From: Siderastrea siderea
Lineage: Eukaryota; Cnidaria; Anthozoa; Scleractinia; Rhizangiidae
Length of the DNA: 64,000 bases
Direction: 5' to 3'
Assembly: GCA_964030785.1 (NCBI GenBank)
Contig: OZ034966.1
Location: forward strand, 7,111,152 to 7,175,151
A program made the translations under genes and the position numbers. A model generated the notes under the pieces. The model did no database searches, was not told the origin of the DNA, and saw nothing but the letters and a program-made list of their open reading frames with translations. Shown here one piece after another: positions 44,101 through 53,088 of the stretch. The stretch's first letter is position 1; each line of letters starts with the position of its first letter.

Positions 44101-44490
44101 GTTAAGCTTTCCTCCTGGGCTAGATAAGACCGCATTCGAAGTTTGAAGCTGAGGGCACTGTGGAAGAGCTTGATATGTTGATTCTGACATCACGGAGATA
44201 TCAGCTCCAGTGTCAATTTTGAACTGCACAGGCTTCTTGTTGATGTGTAACATGACACTCCACGGTTCTTCGGCATTGTCACCCGATTGAATAGCTCCAA
44301 GAAAGAAATGTTGGCTGGTTTGGTCGGGAGCACGTGTTACTTCTCCCACCACCGTACGGCATGCCCATCGCCGGGCATGTCTCGTCAGGCCTATGAGCAC
44401 GGTTGCATCTAGAACATGGCTGAAGCGAAGGAACGCCAGGTCGTGGAAAATTCTTGCCACGCTGAGTAGGACCTTGTCTTCTATTTGCAT
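41152..44490 (-). CDS. pol: Gypsy Pol: protease, reverse transcriptase, RNase H, integrase
   Basis: 1112 codons without a break. Retropepsin DTGAD at about residues 93-97; reverse transcriptase palm KLDASSGYWQIPLH about 297-310, LPFGITSAPEIFQ about 331-343, and IQDD about 359-362 in place of the commoner YxDD; RNase H VSADASSYGLGG about 505-516; integrase zinc segment HDGHQGVTKS...CEFCQ about 732-769; core Asp about 795, Asp about 849 and Glu about 884, giving a D-x35-E spacing. It overlaps gag and is in the +1 (or -2) frame relative to it, so expression needs a frameshift or other device. The C-terminus is basic and lacks an obvious chromodomain. Confidence 0.95.
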   Translation of the reverse strand: MQIEDKVLLSVARIFHDLAFLRFSHVLDATVLIGLTRHARRWACRTVVGEVTRAPDQTSQHFFLGAIQSGDNAEEPWSVMLHINKKPVQFKIDTGADISVMSESTYQALPQCPQLQTSNAVLSSPGGKLNCKGLFTANITLKENTYCEDMYIIEGPCVNNLLSRQAACRMGLVQRVNETTADVYGDIGLMDCDVAKIELSVDAQPYCINAARKIPFPLLPKVKEELTRMLEAGIIEEVTEPTDWCAPMVPVVKPNGKIRICVDLRKLNEAVKRERYILPTLEDVAPKLAGAKVFSKLDASSGYWQIPLHPDSTKLTTFITPMGRFCFRRLPFGITSAPEIFQHRMTSLLKDQEGTAAIQDDIIVYGRSVAEHDKRLQEVFEIIAKSGLKLNEKKCEIRKSKICYFGSVISEQGVSPDPEKVRAIQELLPPQNVSQLRQVLGMINYLGRFLPNLSTVISPMSELLKLDAAWTWSHRQQQAFEKVKAMVTTTPVLAFYDVNKPTVVSADASSYGLGGVLLQKHGDQLRPVAFASRTMTDAEKRYAQIEKECLASVWACEKFSRYLCGLESFRLLTDHKPLVPLFNRQDLDKVPLRCQRLLMRMMRFKPKAEHVPGKELVVADTLSRNPLVNVTEASDSEEDVKAYVDAAMMSQPASLEKLGQIKQATPSDPQLSLVLNYTINGWPKYAKDVPEQIRQYYTVRGDLSVVNGKIIYCNRIVVPSALRSEVLDRIHDGHQGVTKSCERANMAVWWPGISRDIQNKVSTCEFCQKNLPNQRKEPLVTTPLPERAWKKICADLCEHEGKQFLVVIDYYSRFPEIAYMSSTTSDHVINKLKDFFARWGIPEEIVSDNGPQFSSELFHKFSQEYDFKHTTSSPHHPQANGEAESGVRIAKKILKQSDPFVALMSYRATPHTATGVSPSQLMMGREIRTLLPALESNLKPISVSYEAVAERDEKSKTAYRQSFDKRHGVRTLPELQPGDAVHMKLDQQKGWKTPGVVIAKSSTPRSYVIETPQSIVRRNRRHLRPTTSPIEIEKFAELEPDIEPERDPSPKSATADVQELPPTVTQCKAPPVTQPHPELKSSQGTLTKSSGAKVKTSSGRVVRKPIRSREDS

Positions 44491-45064
44491 TCGGCCTCCG
44501 ATTCTTTCGATTTACTTCTCCAAGGTGTTTGTCGTCTACTTGGCCTGCGACTTGAACTTTCACCTGCTCTGTTTGACGCGCCATTTGTATAGCCGTGTCA
44601 AGGTTCAAATCGGATTTCATCTGCAGCTTTTGCGAGAGTGATTTGTCCAAAATTCCAATCACTATCCTGTCTCGAATTTGTTCGTCCCTCTGTAGACCAA
44701 ATTCGCTATGTTCTGCTAATTCGTAGAGGTTTCGAATAAAGGCTTCGACAGTTTCTCCATCCTTCTGTACTCGCCGATGAAAACATGCTCGCTCATGAAT
44801 AGTATTTCGCTTCGGCACGAAATGTTCCTCGAATTTGTTTAACACCACGCCGTACTTCTTCTCATCGCCTTCTTCGAACGTAAATGCATTAAATATATGT
44901 TCAGCCTCCTTGCCCATTGTGTAGATCAGAGCATTGATTTGAAGCTCCTCGGTTTCTTTGTTCAGCTTCGTTGCACATCTGAAGCGATCGAAACGCTGCT
45001 TCCAGTTTGGCCACTCTTGCGGCTTTGAAAAGTCGAGCTTTTCCGGTGGATCAAGCTTCAACAT
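44279..45064 (-). CDS. gag: Gypsy Gag
   Basis: 261 codons, starting 31 bp inside the 5' LTR. It has the retrotransposon gag core (KPQEWPNWKQRFDRFR near residue 14; ACFHRRVQKDGETVEAFIRN about 96-115), then a basic linker (RKNRRPNANRRQG) and an unusual single knuckle CSRCNRAHRPDETC, spaced C-x2-C-x3-H-x5-C rather than the normal C-x2-C-x4-H-x4-C. It overlaps pol by about 210 bp in a different frame. Forms the particle and binds RNA. Confidence 0.9.
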   Translation of the reverse strand: MLKLDPPEKLDFSKPQEWPNWKQRFDRFRCATKLNKETEELQINALIYTMGKEAEHIFNAFTFEEGDEKKYGVVLNKFEEHFVPKRNTIHERACFHRRVQKDGETVEAFIRNLYELAEHSEFGLQRDEQIRDRIVIGILDKSLSQKLQMKSDLNLDTAIQMARQTEQVKVQVAGQVDDKHLGEVNRKNRRPNANRRQGPTQRGKNFPRPGVPSLQPCSRCNRAHRPDETCPAMGMPYGGGRSNTCSRPNQPTFLSWSYSIG

Positions 45065-45083
45065 CGTTTAGCTGTCGTTTTTA

Positions 45084-45095
45084 CCGCTGCCACCA
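45084..45095 (-). other. Gypsy primer-binding site
   Basis: TGGTGGCAGCGG on the minus strand abuts the 5' LTR. TGG complements the tRNA CCA end, and the rest resembles an initiator-Met tRNA site with mismatches. Confidence 0.65.
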
Positions 45096-45252
45096 TGTCA
45101 AGGTAATAAACACAACTTTAATCTTCAAATTCGTTTCTACTTTAGCGAAACTACAACAACATGAAACTCGAGCAACGGCACACACTAAAGCACGAGGTCC
45201 GTAAAACTACACACGCGCATGCGCATTGGCTATATGCTAATTTCTCGTGACA
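45096..45252 (-). repeat. Gypsy 5' LTR
   Basis: 157 bp, identical to 40853-41009. Followed by the target duplication GCTAT at 45253-45257. Confidence 0.93.
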
Positions 45253-46542
45253 GCTATAAGCTATGCAAACCAGAGAGAAACCTTTCTCTCAAAAAAAGAA
45301 GGTGGAAAATGGAAAATGCGATAAATATGAATAACAATACCATCTAAAACGTCAAAGAACCTGAACCCAGAGGGGCAGATCAGGCGACAAACAAAAAATA
45401 TGTCGACACTCAACTAGCTACCAAGTTGGACAAAGCAGCTGACATTGACATGAAAAACCACTCTATTACCAATCTTGATCTTCCATCAAATCCGAGAGAC
45501 GTCACGTGTGTTGAGTTTGTCAACGACAGAATTAATGTGGAAGCAAAAAAATATGTCAAGGTTGATGCAAGCAATAGTATGACTGCTAATCTGAACTTGA
45601 ATGATATAGAAATAATTAACTTGAAAACCGAGGAGAAAAACATAAAATCTGCAGTTAATGTCGGCTATGTCAGGAATAAGGTGAACACCGCCAAAGGGGA
45701 TGTAACTGCAGGGCTAAAAAGTTACATCGACACAAAAATCAAGGAGTCCCACATCACCAGCTCAACCAATAAAAAGGACGTTTTCAGGTATCTCATGGAA
45801 AATGCCGGCGAGTCATCCAGCGAAAACAACATAAGAGTCACTGGCATAGTTGGCTTCTCAGGTTCCCCCCACACCGTAAACAAAAAAGGATACAGCTCCA
45901 CAATGGGGAAAAACGCTCAAAATAATTACTCTTCTCGAATTGGATTAAACATGTTTAAACTTCCAGAAGGCGAGTACACTTTGGCCATTGAATTTTTTCC
46001 TCCAAACACAACAAATTTGTCAGTGGGTGTCGTTTCCACTTCACTAAATATTAATCACCAAGCCACCAAGCTGTTTGTCAATTACAGCAGATCCATCGTT
46101 CACTTACATAAGTGGAGCATCTACATTGACATGCATTGCCAGGGCACTGCAAGTAGCCCCACGCAGGGAATAGGTCATATGATTGTTTATGGCGTCAAGA
46201 GATCACAAAATGATGTGGACTCGAGTGTTTATGACACAGCCTATGTTATTGAAAATGGTAAAATGGTGATGCAAACAGACCTGAATATGAACGGACACCT
46301 ACTGCGTAGTGCCGTTCAACACATAAACGGGTTTTTGGATTCGTAAAAAGGCGACAACAGATTTATGTTGAACGGCTCCGAAATCATTTCGTTGCCGGGT
46401 GGAGCGACTTTGACGAATATTGCTGTCTACTGCATACGCAAAAGCTCTTCGGGTGGTCATGTCAGTGTCATTTCACACAAAAGAATATCTTTGAAAATCT
46501 TTTTCTCTTCAAAAAACTTTTTCACTGGAAATCTAGGTTCAT

Positions 46543-46575
46543 CAACCACCCCTCTGCTTCACAGAGGGGTGGTTG
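46543..46575 (+). terminator. GC-rich hairpin after the fibre gene
   Basis: CAACCACCCCTCTG and CAGAGGGGTGGTTG pair perfectly over 14 bp around a 5-nt loop (CTTCA). It lies between the fibre and membrane-protein genes, both on the plus strand, so it may mark a viral transcript end. No T-run follows, so the role is inferred. Confidence 0.45.
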
Positions 46576-46661
46576 GTTTCAGACTATAAACCCAAATTTT
46601 TTTAAGGAGCCTTTTTACGGCCTTTTGGCAATATACTTGAATACCGACGCTTGGAAAAGCT

Positions 46662-47231
46662 ATGGCTCGATTATACTTCTTGTTGAATATCGAACAAGCG
46701 CTTGATTTTCCTATAGTAAATTTTTTGATATTATATATTACGATGAGCGACACAAGGCGAAATATATTCGACTCCAACCATATCGACACGACCCTTTCCA
46801 AGGAGACTGCTGAAATGCTGAAAAACTTTTATGCCTACTACCACAAGAAACATTACAGTTACAAAAAGCTATACCGCAGCTACCAACAAAAAAACTTGAT
46901 TTGCAACATTTCCGCTGGCAAATTAATTGTCAGTGCTGCGGTGGCAGATGGCATAACCCTGAATCCAGTTGTCATTGCAACCTTAACAGGAGTCGGTCTC
47001 ATTGTCAAAGCGGTGGCAACCTTCAAGAAATGTAACAAAAAGGTTGAGAAAGCAAAGTTTGCAAGGATCGAGTACAAATTCGAAATTCGATGTTACCTCA
47101 GGGGTGAACCTTTCAACGAAAAAGCGTTCCTCGACATATTAAAAATGATTGATGATTTTATCAGTGACCACTGCATGGAAATACCCTTAAGGCCTTTTCT
47201 TTTGCACGTTGCTCGGTTTTTGGTAATTTAG
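46662..47231 (+). CDS. Conserved-type viral membrane protein, unassigned
   Basis: The likely start is the internal Met at 46743 (MSDTRRNIFDSN), giving about 162 codons. The N-terminus is helical and rich in Tyr and Lys (NFYAYYHKKHYSYKKLYRSY), followed by a hydrophobic helix (NISAGKLIVSAAVADGITLN and VVIATLTGVGLIVKAVATF, about residues 91-130 of the longer frame) and a polar C-terminal half (FNEKAFLDILKMIDDFISDH). The last 20 residues look unlike the rest and may follow a frameshift. The two hydrophobic stretches suggest a hairpin in a membrane. Located between fibre and the zinc-ribbon gene. Function unknown. Confidence 0.5.
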   Translation: MARLYFLLNIEQALDFPIVNFLILYITMSDTRRNIFDSNHIDTTLSKETAEMLKNFYAYYHKKHYSYKKLYRSYQQKNLICNISAGKLIVSAAVADGITLNPVVIATLTGVGLIVKAVATFKKCNKKVEKAKFARIEYKFEIRCYLRGEPFNEKAFLDILKMIDDFISDHCMEIPLRPFLLHVARFLVI

Positions 47232-47326
47232 GGAGTGAAGAGATAGAAGTTCGAGAATTTCATTTTTACGTGGCCAGTCTTAAGAAGAAACCTTTTCAAA
47301 ATAATTGTGCAGAAAGCTGACGTAGT

Positions 47327-47743
47327 TCACTGAATTACCGGTATACATCTGAAGTTGTTCAATAACGTTTCCCAGAAAGCGTATCTGATCATCGTTAAAC
47401 ATGTCGTAAATTCCACATTTTTTAGAACATTTTTTAAATGAACCCAGCGCACACTAGCGTCGGATTCTTTGGGGGGGGGTCTAACCGAACTCACGTCTTG
47501 TATGTCATCGGCCTTGATTACCATATGGCATTCCGGGCATTCATAAAAGAACTCCTGGACGACGAGCTCAACCGCGCATGAAGGACAGTAATTACTCCGA
47601 CGTGCGGTTGGTGCTGATCGATATGAAGAGGGCAGTTCTTCCTGGAACTGGTCCAACATTTTGCTCAGTTCTGAACGTAAAGGGACTTTCATCCCTTGGA
47701 AAAAAACCAAATGAAAACCATATGGATCGTCTATCTTGTCCAT
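47327..47743 (-). CDS. Zinc-ribbon protein, possible late transcription factor (VLTF3-like)
   Basis: 138 codons. The centre has two Cys pairs, YCPSC and YECPEC, about 18 residues apart, which form a zinc ribbon. A basic/aromatic stretch follows (RWVHLKNVLKN). This order recalls the VLTF3-like late transcription factors of large DNA viruses, but at this length most of that family's body would be missing or shifted out of frame, so the assignment is tentative. The gene diverges from integrase; the two starts are separated by 36 bp, suggesting a shared promoter. Confidence 0.45.
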   Translation of the reverse strand: MDKIDDPYGFHLVFFQGMKVPLRSELSKMLDQFQEELPSSYRSAPTARRSNYCPSCAVELVVQEFFYECPECHMVIKADDIQDVSSVRPPPKESDASVRWVHLKNVLKNVEFTTCLTMIRYAFWETLLNNFRCIPVIQ

Positions 47744-47779
47744 CTTTTTTTATTGTTTCATATATATTCATATATTTTA

Positions 47780-48776
47780 ATGGGTGCAAAACGAGTCAGC
47801 AGGCTATCAAAAATCTACTACAGCCCTCAAGGGTACTGGAAAGGGGTTGCAGCCATAAAAAAATTAGCTTGGACTACTAAGGTCTCTGATGATGTAGCTC
47901 GAAACTGGTTGATAAAGCAAGCTCTTTGGCAGGTTAACTTGCCTGTACCACAGCACATTCCAAGACCAAAATTCGACGTGCCTGTTCCAAACGAAACCCA
48001 CCAAGCCGATCTCCTGTATCTCCCCCATGATCGCCCACCATGCTCCCGTAAGACTTTCCAGTGCGCCCTCACCGTCGTAGATGTGGCTTCTCGGTACAAA
48101 GATGGCGAACCACTGACCACAAAAGAGGCAAATGAGGTTGCAAGAGTTCTGGAACAGATCTACAAGCGAGGACCCTTAAGATGGCCAAAACTGCTTCAGG
48201 TGGATCCCGGACGTGAGTTTATGGGGCTGTGAATCAGCTGCTTTCGAAACACAATGTCGAGGTCAGGTGCGGTCGTGTAGATATACACCGTGATCAAGCC
48301 ATTGTGGAAAGATTTAATCGGACCCTGGCTGAGCGCCTGTTCGGACACCAGTATGGCGTTGAAATGCGCCTTCCAGAAGGGCAGCGGTCAATTGAATGGG
48401 TTGCTCGATTACCGGCGGTTGTTTCTGCTTTGCACAACGAAGTGACGCGGCTGACCTCAAAAAACCCGCTAAGTCAATAGAAAAAAACTGTTTCAGCTAA
48501 ACCCTCAACTCCTTATTTGAGACTGGTGGGTGTGAACGATAAAAGCTCCCCTCCGGTGTGAGTGTTCGCTATCTCTACCAACCCGGTGAACTTAAAGGTG
48601 GTCGCAGAAGAGCCACTGATCCAATTTGGTCTCTGAATGTTTACGAAATTGAAACGATTATAATCAAACCCAACAAAGCGGTTATCTATTATTTGTTCGA
48701 CGGTCCCAAACGCAGGTTTATTCGCGAAGAGCTGTTGGTTGTGCAGCCCCATTCACAGCTCCCCCCTGCTGCTTAG
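47780..48776 (+). pseudogene. Maverick/adintovirus retroviral-type integrase, frameshifted
   Basis: It would insert viral DNA into the host chromosome. Starting at ATG 47780 (MGAKRVSRLSKIYYSPQGYW), the first frame has the first catalytic Asp in THQADLLYLPHD and the second in LLQVDPGREFMG, and stops at 48232. A frame change near 48225 leads to 48229-48480, with the Glu in DQAIVERFNRTLAERLF. After another break (48480-48558), the C-terminal module reads VRYLYQPGELKGGRRRATDP to the stop at 48776. All three D, D, E residues survive but lie in different frames. It converges with, and overlaps by about 24 bp, the polymerase gene. Confidence 0.9.
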
Positions 48777-51700
48777 CAACAAGCTAACAACAAGCCAACC
48801 ATGAAACTCGATCGGTTCTGTGTGAATACCGTCTTCCAATACCCACCACTTGTCGTAATAGGCACTCAAACCTAGCTTCTGTTGCTCGTAAGTGACCATC
48901 TGTCCGTTAAACATACGGAAACCCCTGTTTTCCGCCCAGTCAACGTTGCCTTGAAGCGCAGCTTTAAAACGCTGCCAGGTGATGTTATTCTGTCTCTTCG
49001 ACATACCTTTCGTGCTGAACTTTGCTTTGCCTTCGTTGTTTTCATCAATGCAATAACATTTTGAACACAACGCAATCATGCTACTGCCTTTGGATTCCAG
49101 TTTAAATAGCCCTGGAGTACGCTCGCTCCACTTGTTCCATGCCAGCCACTCTTGCTTTTTTGCTTCAAATTCAGCTTTTAACTCAGGTCTTACAATTTCT
49201 TCTAAACTGTCAACAGAGATAGCCATGTAGTTGCTGTCTGTATCCATAAGTCACGGCGGCATGCAGCGATACCGATTTGAAATGGCCGCCCGATTGTTAC
49301 CCGCGGCTTTCCGCTTTCCAGTTCATATGCTTGCCCAAGCTCGTCAAGATCACTGAACTAAGCGCTTCGCAAAGCTCTATCTACCACCCTCTCATCTTTG
49401 GTGAAGATCACATTCTTTTCTCTCTCGACTGCCTCCAGCATTTTTCCATATCCACTGTTTCCCAACAGTTTGAATACATCAGCCAACATCTTCTTACTTT
49501 CTTCCACGTCTCCTGAACGGCGAACCTCCGTTACCTAATCCACAAACCAGGTGAAGATCTTGGTTGCTTGATAGTTGATCGTTCTTTCGACAGCCTTTAT
49601 AATCGCTCCATGCTCTACATACCAACGCAGCAGTGGCGCATACACCAACAGCTTTTCTGCAGACAGTGCCCCAACTAATTTTCCGTCTCCACGCGCTCTC
49701 CTAGTGCTCTGTAAATAGTCCAACATCTGATGTGGCACTACTTCGACAGGCACCTCCTTCTTGTAGAAGAACGGACACATTTCCTCAAACTTTGGCCACA
49801 GAGCTTCCGGAATCTCTATGTCTCCTTCTGCGAATCCGAACCAAGTCCCGTCTTTTAAGCGTTGTTCAAGCCACTTTGCTGCTCGCATGGAATCTCGAAA
49901 GTGGAAAACCTTTTCCTTTCCGCATGGCATTTCCCTCAACATCGTGGACAGGTATAGGGCGTTGGCATCATAACCAAGAATTCGCTTACAAAGACGAGGT
50001 TCTTTGCTTTGCAAAGTGCGGTGAGACCTCAGCTTTGTAACACGAGCTTCGTGGTACCGTGTAAACACGATATTCGGTCCTCCAACAACAGCTCCTTTCA
50101 GCATTTCAAAAGCTTCTTTGCAAGGACTGTAAAGCTCAGCACCTCGCTCTAACGTTCTCCGAAGTAAATAATGTAAGCTAACCGCAGGAATGCTATTGGC
50201 GTCTTTCAAGAGGTCTATCCCTTTCTCGGTATAAAAACCCCTCATTTTTTCCAGAGCCTCCAGAACAGGGCCCACGTTGAGATTGTTGTAGTAACAAAGC
50301 CTGTCCGCAAACGTCTGCATGTTACGCTCTTTAAATACCCGCTTACAAGTGCACCATTCTGATAGTTTGAGAACATAGCAGCCTTTCAGTCGTGAATACC
50401 AAGCTGGGCAATCTGTTAGACCAGGGTAATCGAGCTTTTCGGGCCCGTCAAACCACTCATAAGGGAGCCACAATTTCTCATTACTGCATCCGTACGCCTT
50501 TGTCCAGTTGTCGTAGCTGATTCCTGGACCAATGTAGTTAATAATATCAAGGAAATGGAAGGTGTGAGAATGAACGTGATGTTTTTTCCTTGTTTAGCTA
50601 CCCTAATTTTGGTGCTCGTGTCAGTTAGTCGCTCTGCAAACTATTCTTTGATGAGATTCAGATTGTAACGACCACAGTTAAAACCAAGAACCGGAACCTG
50701 GTCGCACCATTCAATGATTTTGTCTCGCTGCTTGTTTGAAAGCAGCTCTACATCCTCAGGCATATACATTCTTCGTTCTCAGCTCTGATCCGCGCCCCTC
50801 GCCGCTCCAACTCTTTCTCGAACTTGCGGATCAGCTCTTTCGGATCGCGTTCGCAAATGTGTGTGGGTTCGCGCTAAAGAGTGTCATCGACGCTCACCGA
50901 AATAGGTGTGTGTGCGTTCGTGAGGGTAAGTGTGTCCATCAGTTCCTTTCGCTTATTCTTATCCGCATATGCTTCGAAATCATAAAAGATTACGTGAGGA
51001 TAACTTCTTGTTTTGCTACTGGGTTTCTCTGCTTCTATTTTGCCAACTTGACATGCCCATTTCTCGATCACACGGTAGCCAGCCTTTCTAAGTGTTCTTG
51101 TTCGTTCTATAGTAGCTTGATACAAATCTTCACGTGTTTTGTCAATGCAGTCGATTATTGTGTTACGATCATTTGGAAAACACCTTCAACATCCGTGCCA
51201 GTAACACCCGTGGTACTGATAGACCGTTTTTGTTTTTGGGTCGTACCCATCTACAGGAAATCTTTTGATGTATCTCTCCCCTCCGTACCCACACATAGCG
51301 TGATGGATATGAATTTTCCGTGTTTTACTTTCCTGTTCCAACCACTTGAGTGATTCTTCTGAAGCAGTGCTGAAAGGAAAAAAGGCTCTCTAATATGCTG
51401 TCTGTGGAGCCCTGACGATCTCGTTTGGGCAATCGATAATTGTCCTCCCTTGCGCGCACGTTTTTGCGTGCCGCTGTAAATTACAGACTTGTGTAAAACG
51501 AGATCTACAATGAATACATGAATATTTTTTACCAAGTCTCTCGATATTTTTGATAAAAAACGCGTGTCCGTCGCAAATCCCGATTTTAAGTATGTTTCGA
51601 AAACCACTTGACGGATTACGCCTAGGATGCCAGATCACTTCTCCACCGTCTTCTCCCTCAGGCTCAAAAACTCTGATACCTAACCAATCGGCTAAAACTT

Positions 51701-51928
51701 TTCCCTGAGTAAGATACCTTTCAACCTCATCTAATTCATCAAGTGATGTTCTTGGCAAGTCGTTTGGAGCGGTTTCGAAATTGAAAAAACTCTTTGCGAG
51801 CTCACGAGCAGCTTGTGTGCTTCGATCTGGTCGGGCTCCTCGGTGAACAGCTGAACTGGTATGGTTTTAAACGTCAGCGTCTTAAAAATGCTAATCGAAA
51901 GAATTTTCAAATTTTCTGAAGTATCCAC
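48753..51928 (-). pseudogene. Protein-primed family B DNA polymerase, fragmented
   Basis: It would replicate the viral genome. From a likely start at 51928 the minus strand shows, in several frames: a C2H2 finger YSCIHCRSRFTQVCNLQRHA (51390-51758); YQYHGCYWHG near 51210; exonuclease motif I HVIFYDFEAYAD (50874-51125); an exo II-like FNCGRYNLNLI near 50670; polymerase motif A GYDANALYLSTM and KLVGALSAEKLLVYAPLLRW (49535-50473); motif B KLLGNSGYGKM near 49470; and motif C MDTDSNYMAIS (48753-49247). An in-frame TAG at 49535 and at least five frame changes inactivate it. Over 1000 codons in total, normal for the family. Confidence 0.9.
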
Positions 51929-52395
51929 TTACTAAAGGAAAGAGAAAGAGAAAAGAGGAAGGTTTTAATAAGTACACATTTAGTTTTCACTTGAATTGCC
52001 TTATTGAAGAATTTTATTGACAGAATCAAAGGTTGTAACAACATCACATGACTTTATTTTTTGGTTTTACGGAGAAAACAAGTTTTATTTTTAGCAGTTT
52101 CAAATTTAACAAACATACATGTTCACTTTATTTTCCTTGTAAAGAAAGTACGATTTGGCAGAAGTATTTGTCATGTTATATTGGGTATAAATTTTGTCAC
52201 TGAGCACATTTTGGCTACTCCAAGCTGCCTATTCCTGGTGCATCCAACTATTTGCAAATATGTGCGTAAATGTGACACTGTATTGACCATTAACCCGGCA
52301 AGAGTGCCATAGTTCAATTTTAACGAGAAAAAAATCAATTATCAATTATCATGACCTTATTAACGCACTTCTTGAGCGAATGGTAAGACTCGTTG
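51929..52395. other. Gap right of the viral polymerase
   Basis: About 470 bp. An 83-codon plus frame at 52061-52312 has no recognised motif. No terminal repeat matching the left side of the virus was seen. Confidence 0.45.
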
Positions 52396-52560
52396 TTATT
52401 GGCGCATTTCGATCCTTTTGATCGTAGGTATCCAAGCTTTAGGAATTTCGATTCCACTATCTGTATTGATGTCATTAGGATGAAGTCTTTATATGGATAG
52501 CCCCTTTTACCCTACGTGTGTACCAGTGAGCGTCACGATCAATAAACTTAACTTCTTTCC
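52396..52560 (-). pseudogene. Penelope-like element C-terminal fragment, minus copy
   Basis: On the minus strand: WKEVKFIDRDAHWYTRRVKG, then after a frame change DSGIEIPKAWIPTIKR, and a stop at 52396-52398. This is the tail that follows the GIY-YIG endonuclease in Penelope-like retroelements. It lies back to back with the plus copy that begins at about 52565. Confidence 0.6.
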
Positions 52561-52960
52561 AAATAGATACATCGGGGAAACAGGGAGAGCGATGCAAGAA
52601 AGGATAAAAGAACACGAGAGAGATATACGGCTTGCTCGTACGCAACCCCCCCCAGTTTCGGAGCACGCTAACGAAACGGGCATCTTCCTATAGTGGAATC
52701 GAAATTACACAAGCTTGGATACCTACGATTAAAAAGCACAAAAGCCGATCAACCACAAAGCGGACCTGTGAGGGAACAACATCTAATAGTCGGAATAATA
52801 ATAAGGATCGAAATGCACCAATAACAGCGAACCAACGTGCTACAAATAGCGACACGTAAACAATCGACCTCATCGCCTGATGAAGACTAGCGTTGTTGCA
52901 GTCGAAACGTCGCAATCAACAACTCAAAGCGATTTCATCCTGAGACAAATGAATAAACAT
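52561..52960 (+). pseudogene. Penelope-like element GIY-YIG and C-terminal fragment, plus copy
   Basis: On the plus strand: YIGETGRAMQERIKEHERDI (GIY-YIG endonuclease core) followed by VSEHANETG; after a frame change, SGIEITQAWIPTIKKHKSRS to a stop at 52859 and an AT-rich tail. The same SGIEI..AWIPTIK tail exists in the minus copy, so two fragments meet head to head near 52560. The GIY-YIG nuclease would nick the target for retrotransposition. Confidence 0.65.
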
Positions 52961-52996
52961 GCATCTTTCCTTGTTGTGGTTATGTTTAATACTTGG

Positions 52997-53088
52997 AAAG
53001 TATCTAGCTGTCAACGTTAAGAAAGGTTATTCGCAGGTGTGAAAAGTATCTAGCTGTCAACGTTAAGAAAGGTTATTCGCAGGTGTGA
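52997..53088. repeat. Perfect tandem duplication, 46 bp x 2
   Basis: AAAGTATCTAGCTGTCAACG begins the units at 52997 and 53043; both end CGCAGGTGTGA. No difference seen. Confidence 0.93.

Larger units (their letters stand above)
40853..45252 (-). mobile_element. Ty3/Gypsy LTR retrotransposon, intact and young
   Basis: Two 157-bp LTRs (40853-41009, 45096-45252) are identical by eye, both TG...CA on the plus strand. GCTAT is duplicated at 40848-40852 and 45253-45257. Gag and pol are open, with a primer-binding site and polypurine tract in place. Total 4400 bp. Identical LTRs imply recent insertion. It may still be competent, though that needs expression evidence. Confidence 0.95.
40303..46589 (+). 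pseudogene. Collagen-repeat fibre / attachment protein, split by a Gypsy element
   Basis: From ATG at 40303 the protein has a short head, then Gly-X-Y collagen repeats ([17 protein letters not shown]; later, in other frames, [17 protein letters not shown]), with two frame changes (about 40430 and 40580). After an in-frame TGA near 40739 come shaft-like modules starting LATKLDKNADINMQ; a second copy (LATKLDKAADIDMKNHSITN) lies at 45412 on, and a third, weaker one follows. The C-terminal domain extends to 46343, where one in-frame TAA precedes a final stretch (MLNGSEIISLPGG). The Gypsy element (40853-45252) sits between modules one and two. The layout resembles trimeric viral fibres; host-binding is inferred. 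Confidence 0.75.
33065..51928. mobile_element. Endogenous adintovirus (Maverick/Polinton group), decayed
   Basis: The region carries a protein-primed family B DNA polymerase, a retroviral-type integrase, an FtsK/HerA-type packaging ATPase, an adenain-like protease, a penton-like protein and a PLA2-domain protein, the diagnostic set for adintoviruses/Mavericks. Genes are compact and on both strands, and integrase and polymerase converge with overlapping ends. Three later insertions (33844-35553, 35788-37062, 40853-45252) account for about 7.4 kb; the viral remainder is about 11.5 kb. No major capsid (hexon-like) gene and no terminal inverted repeats were found. Nearly every gene has a stop, frameshift or insertion, so this is a fossil. 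Confidence 0.9.
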
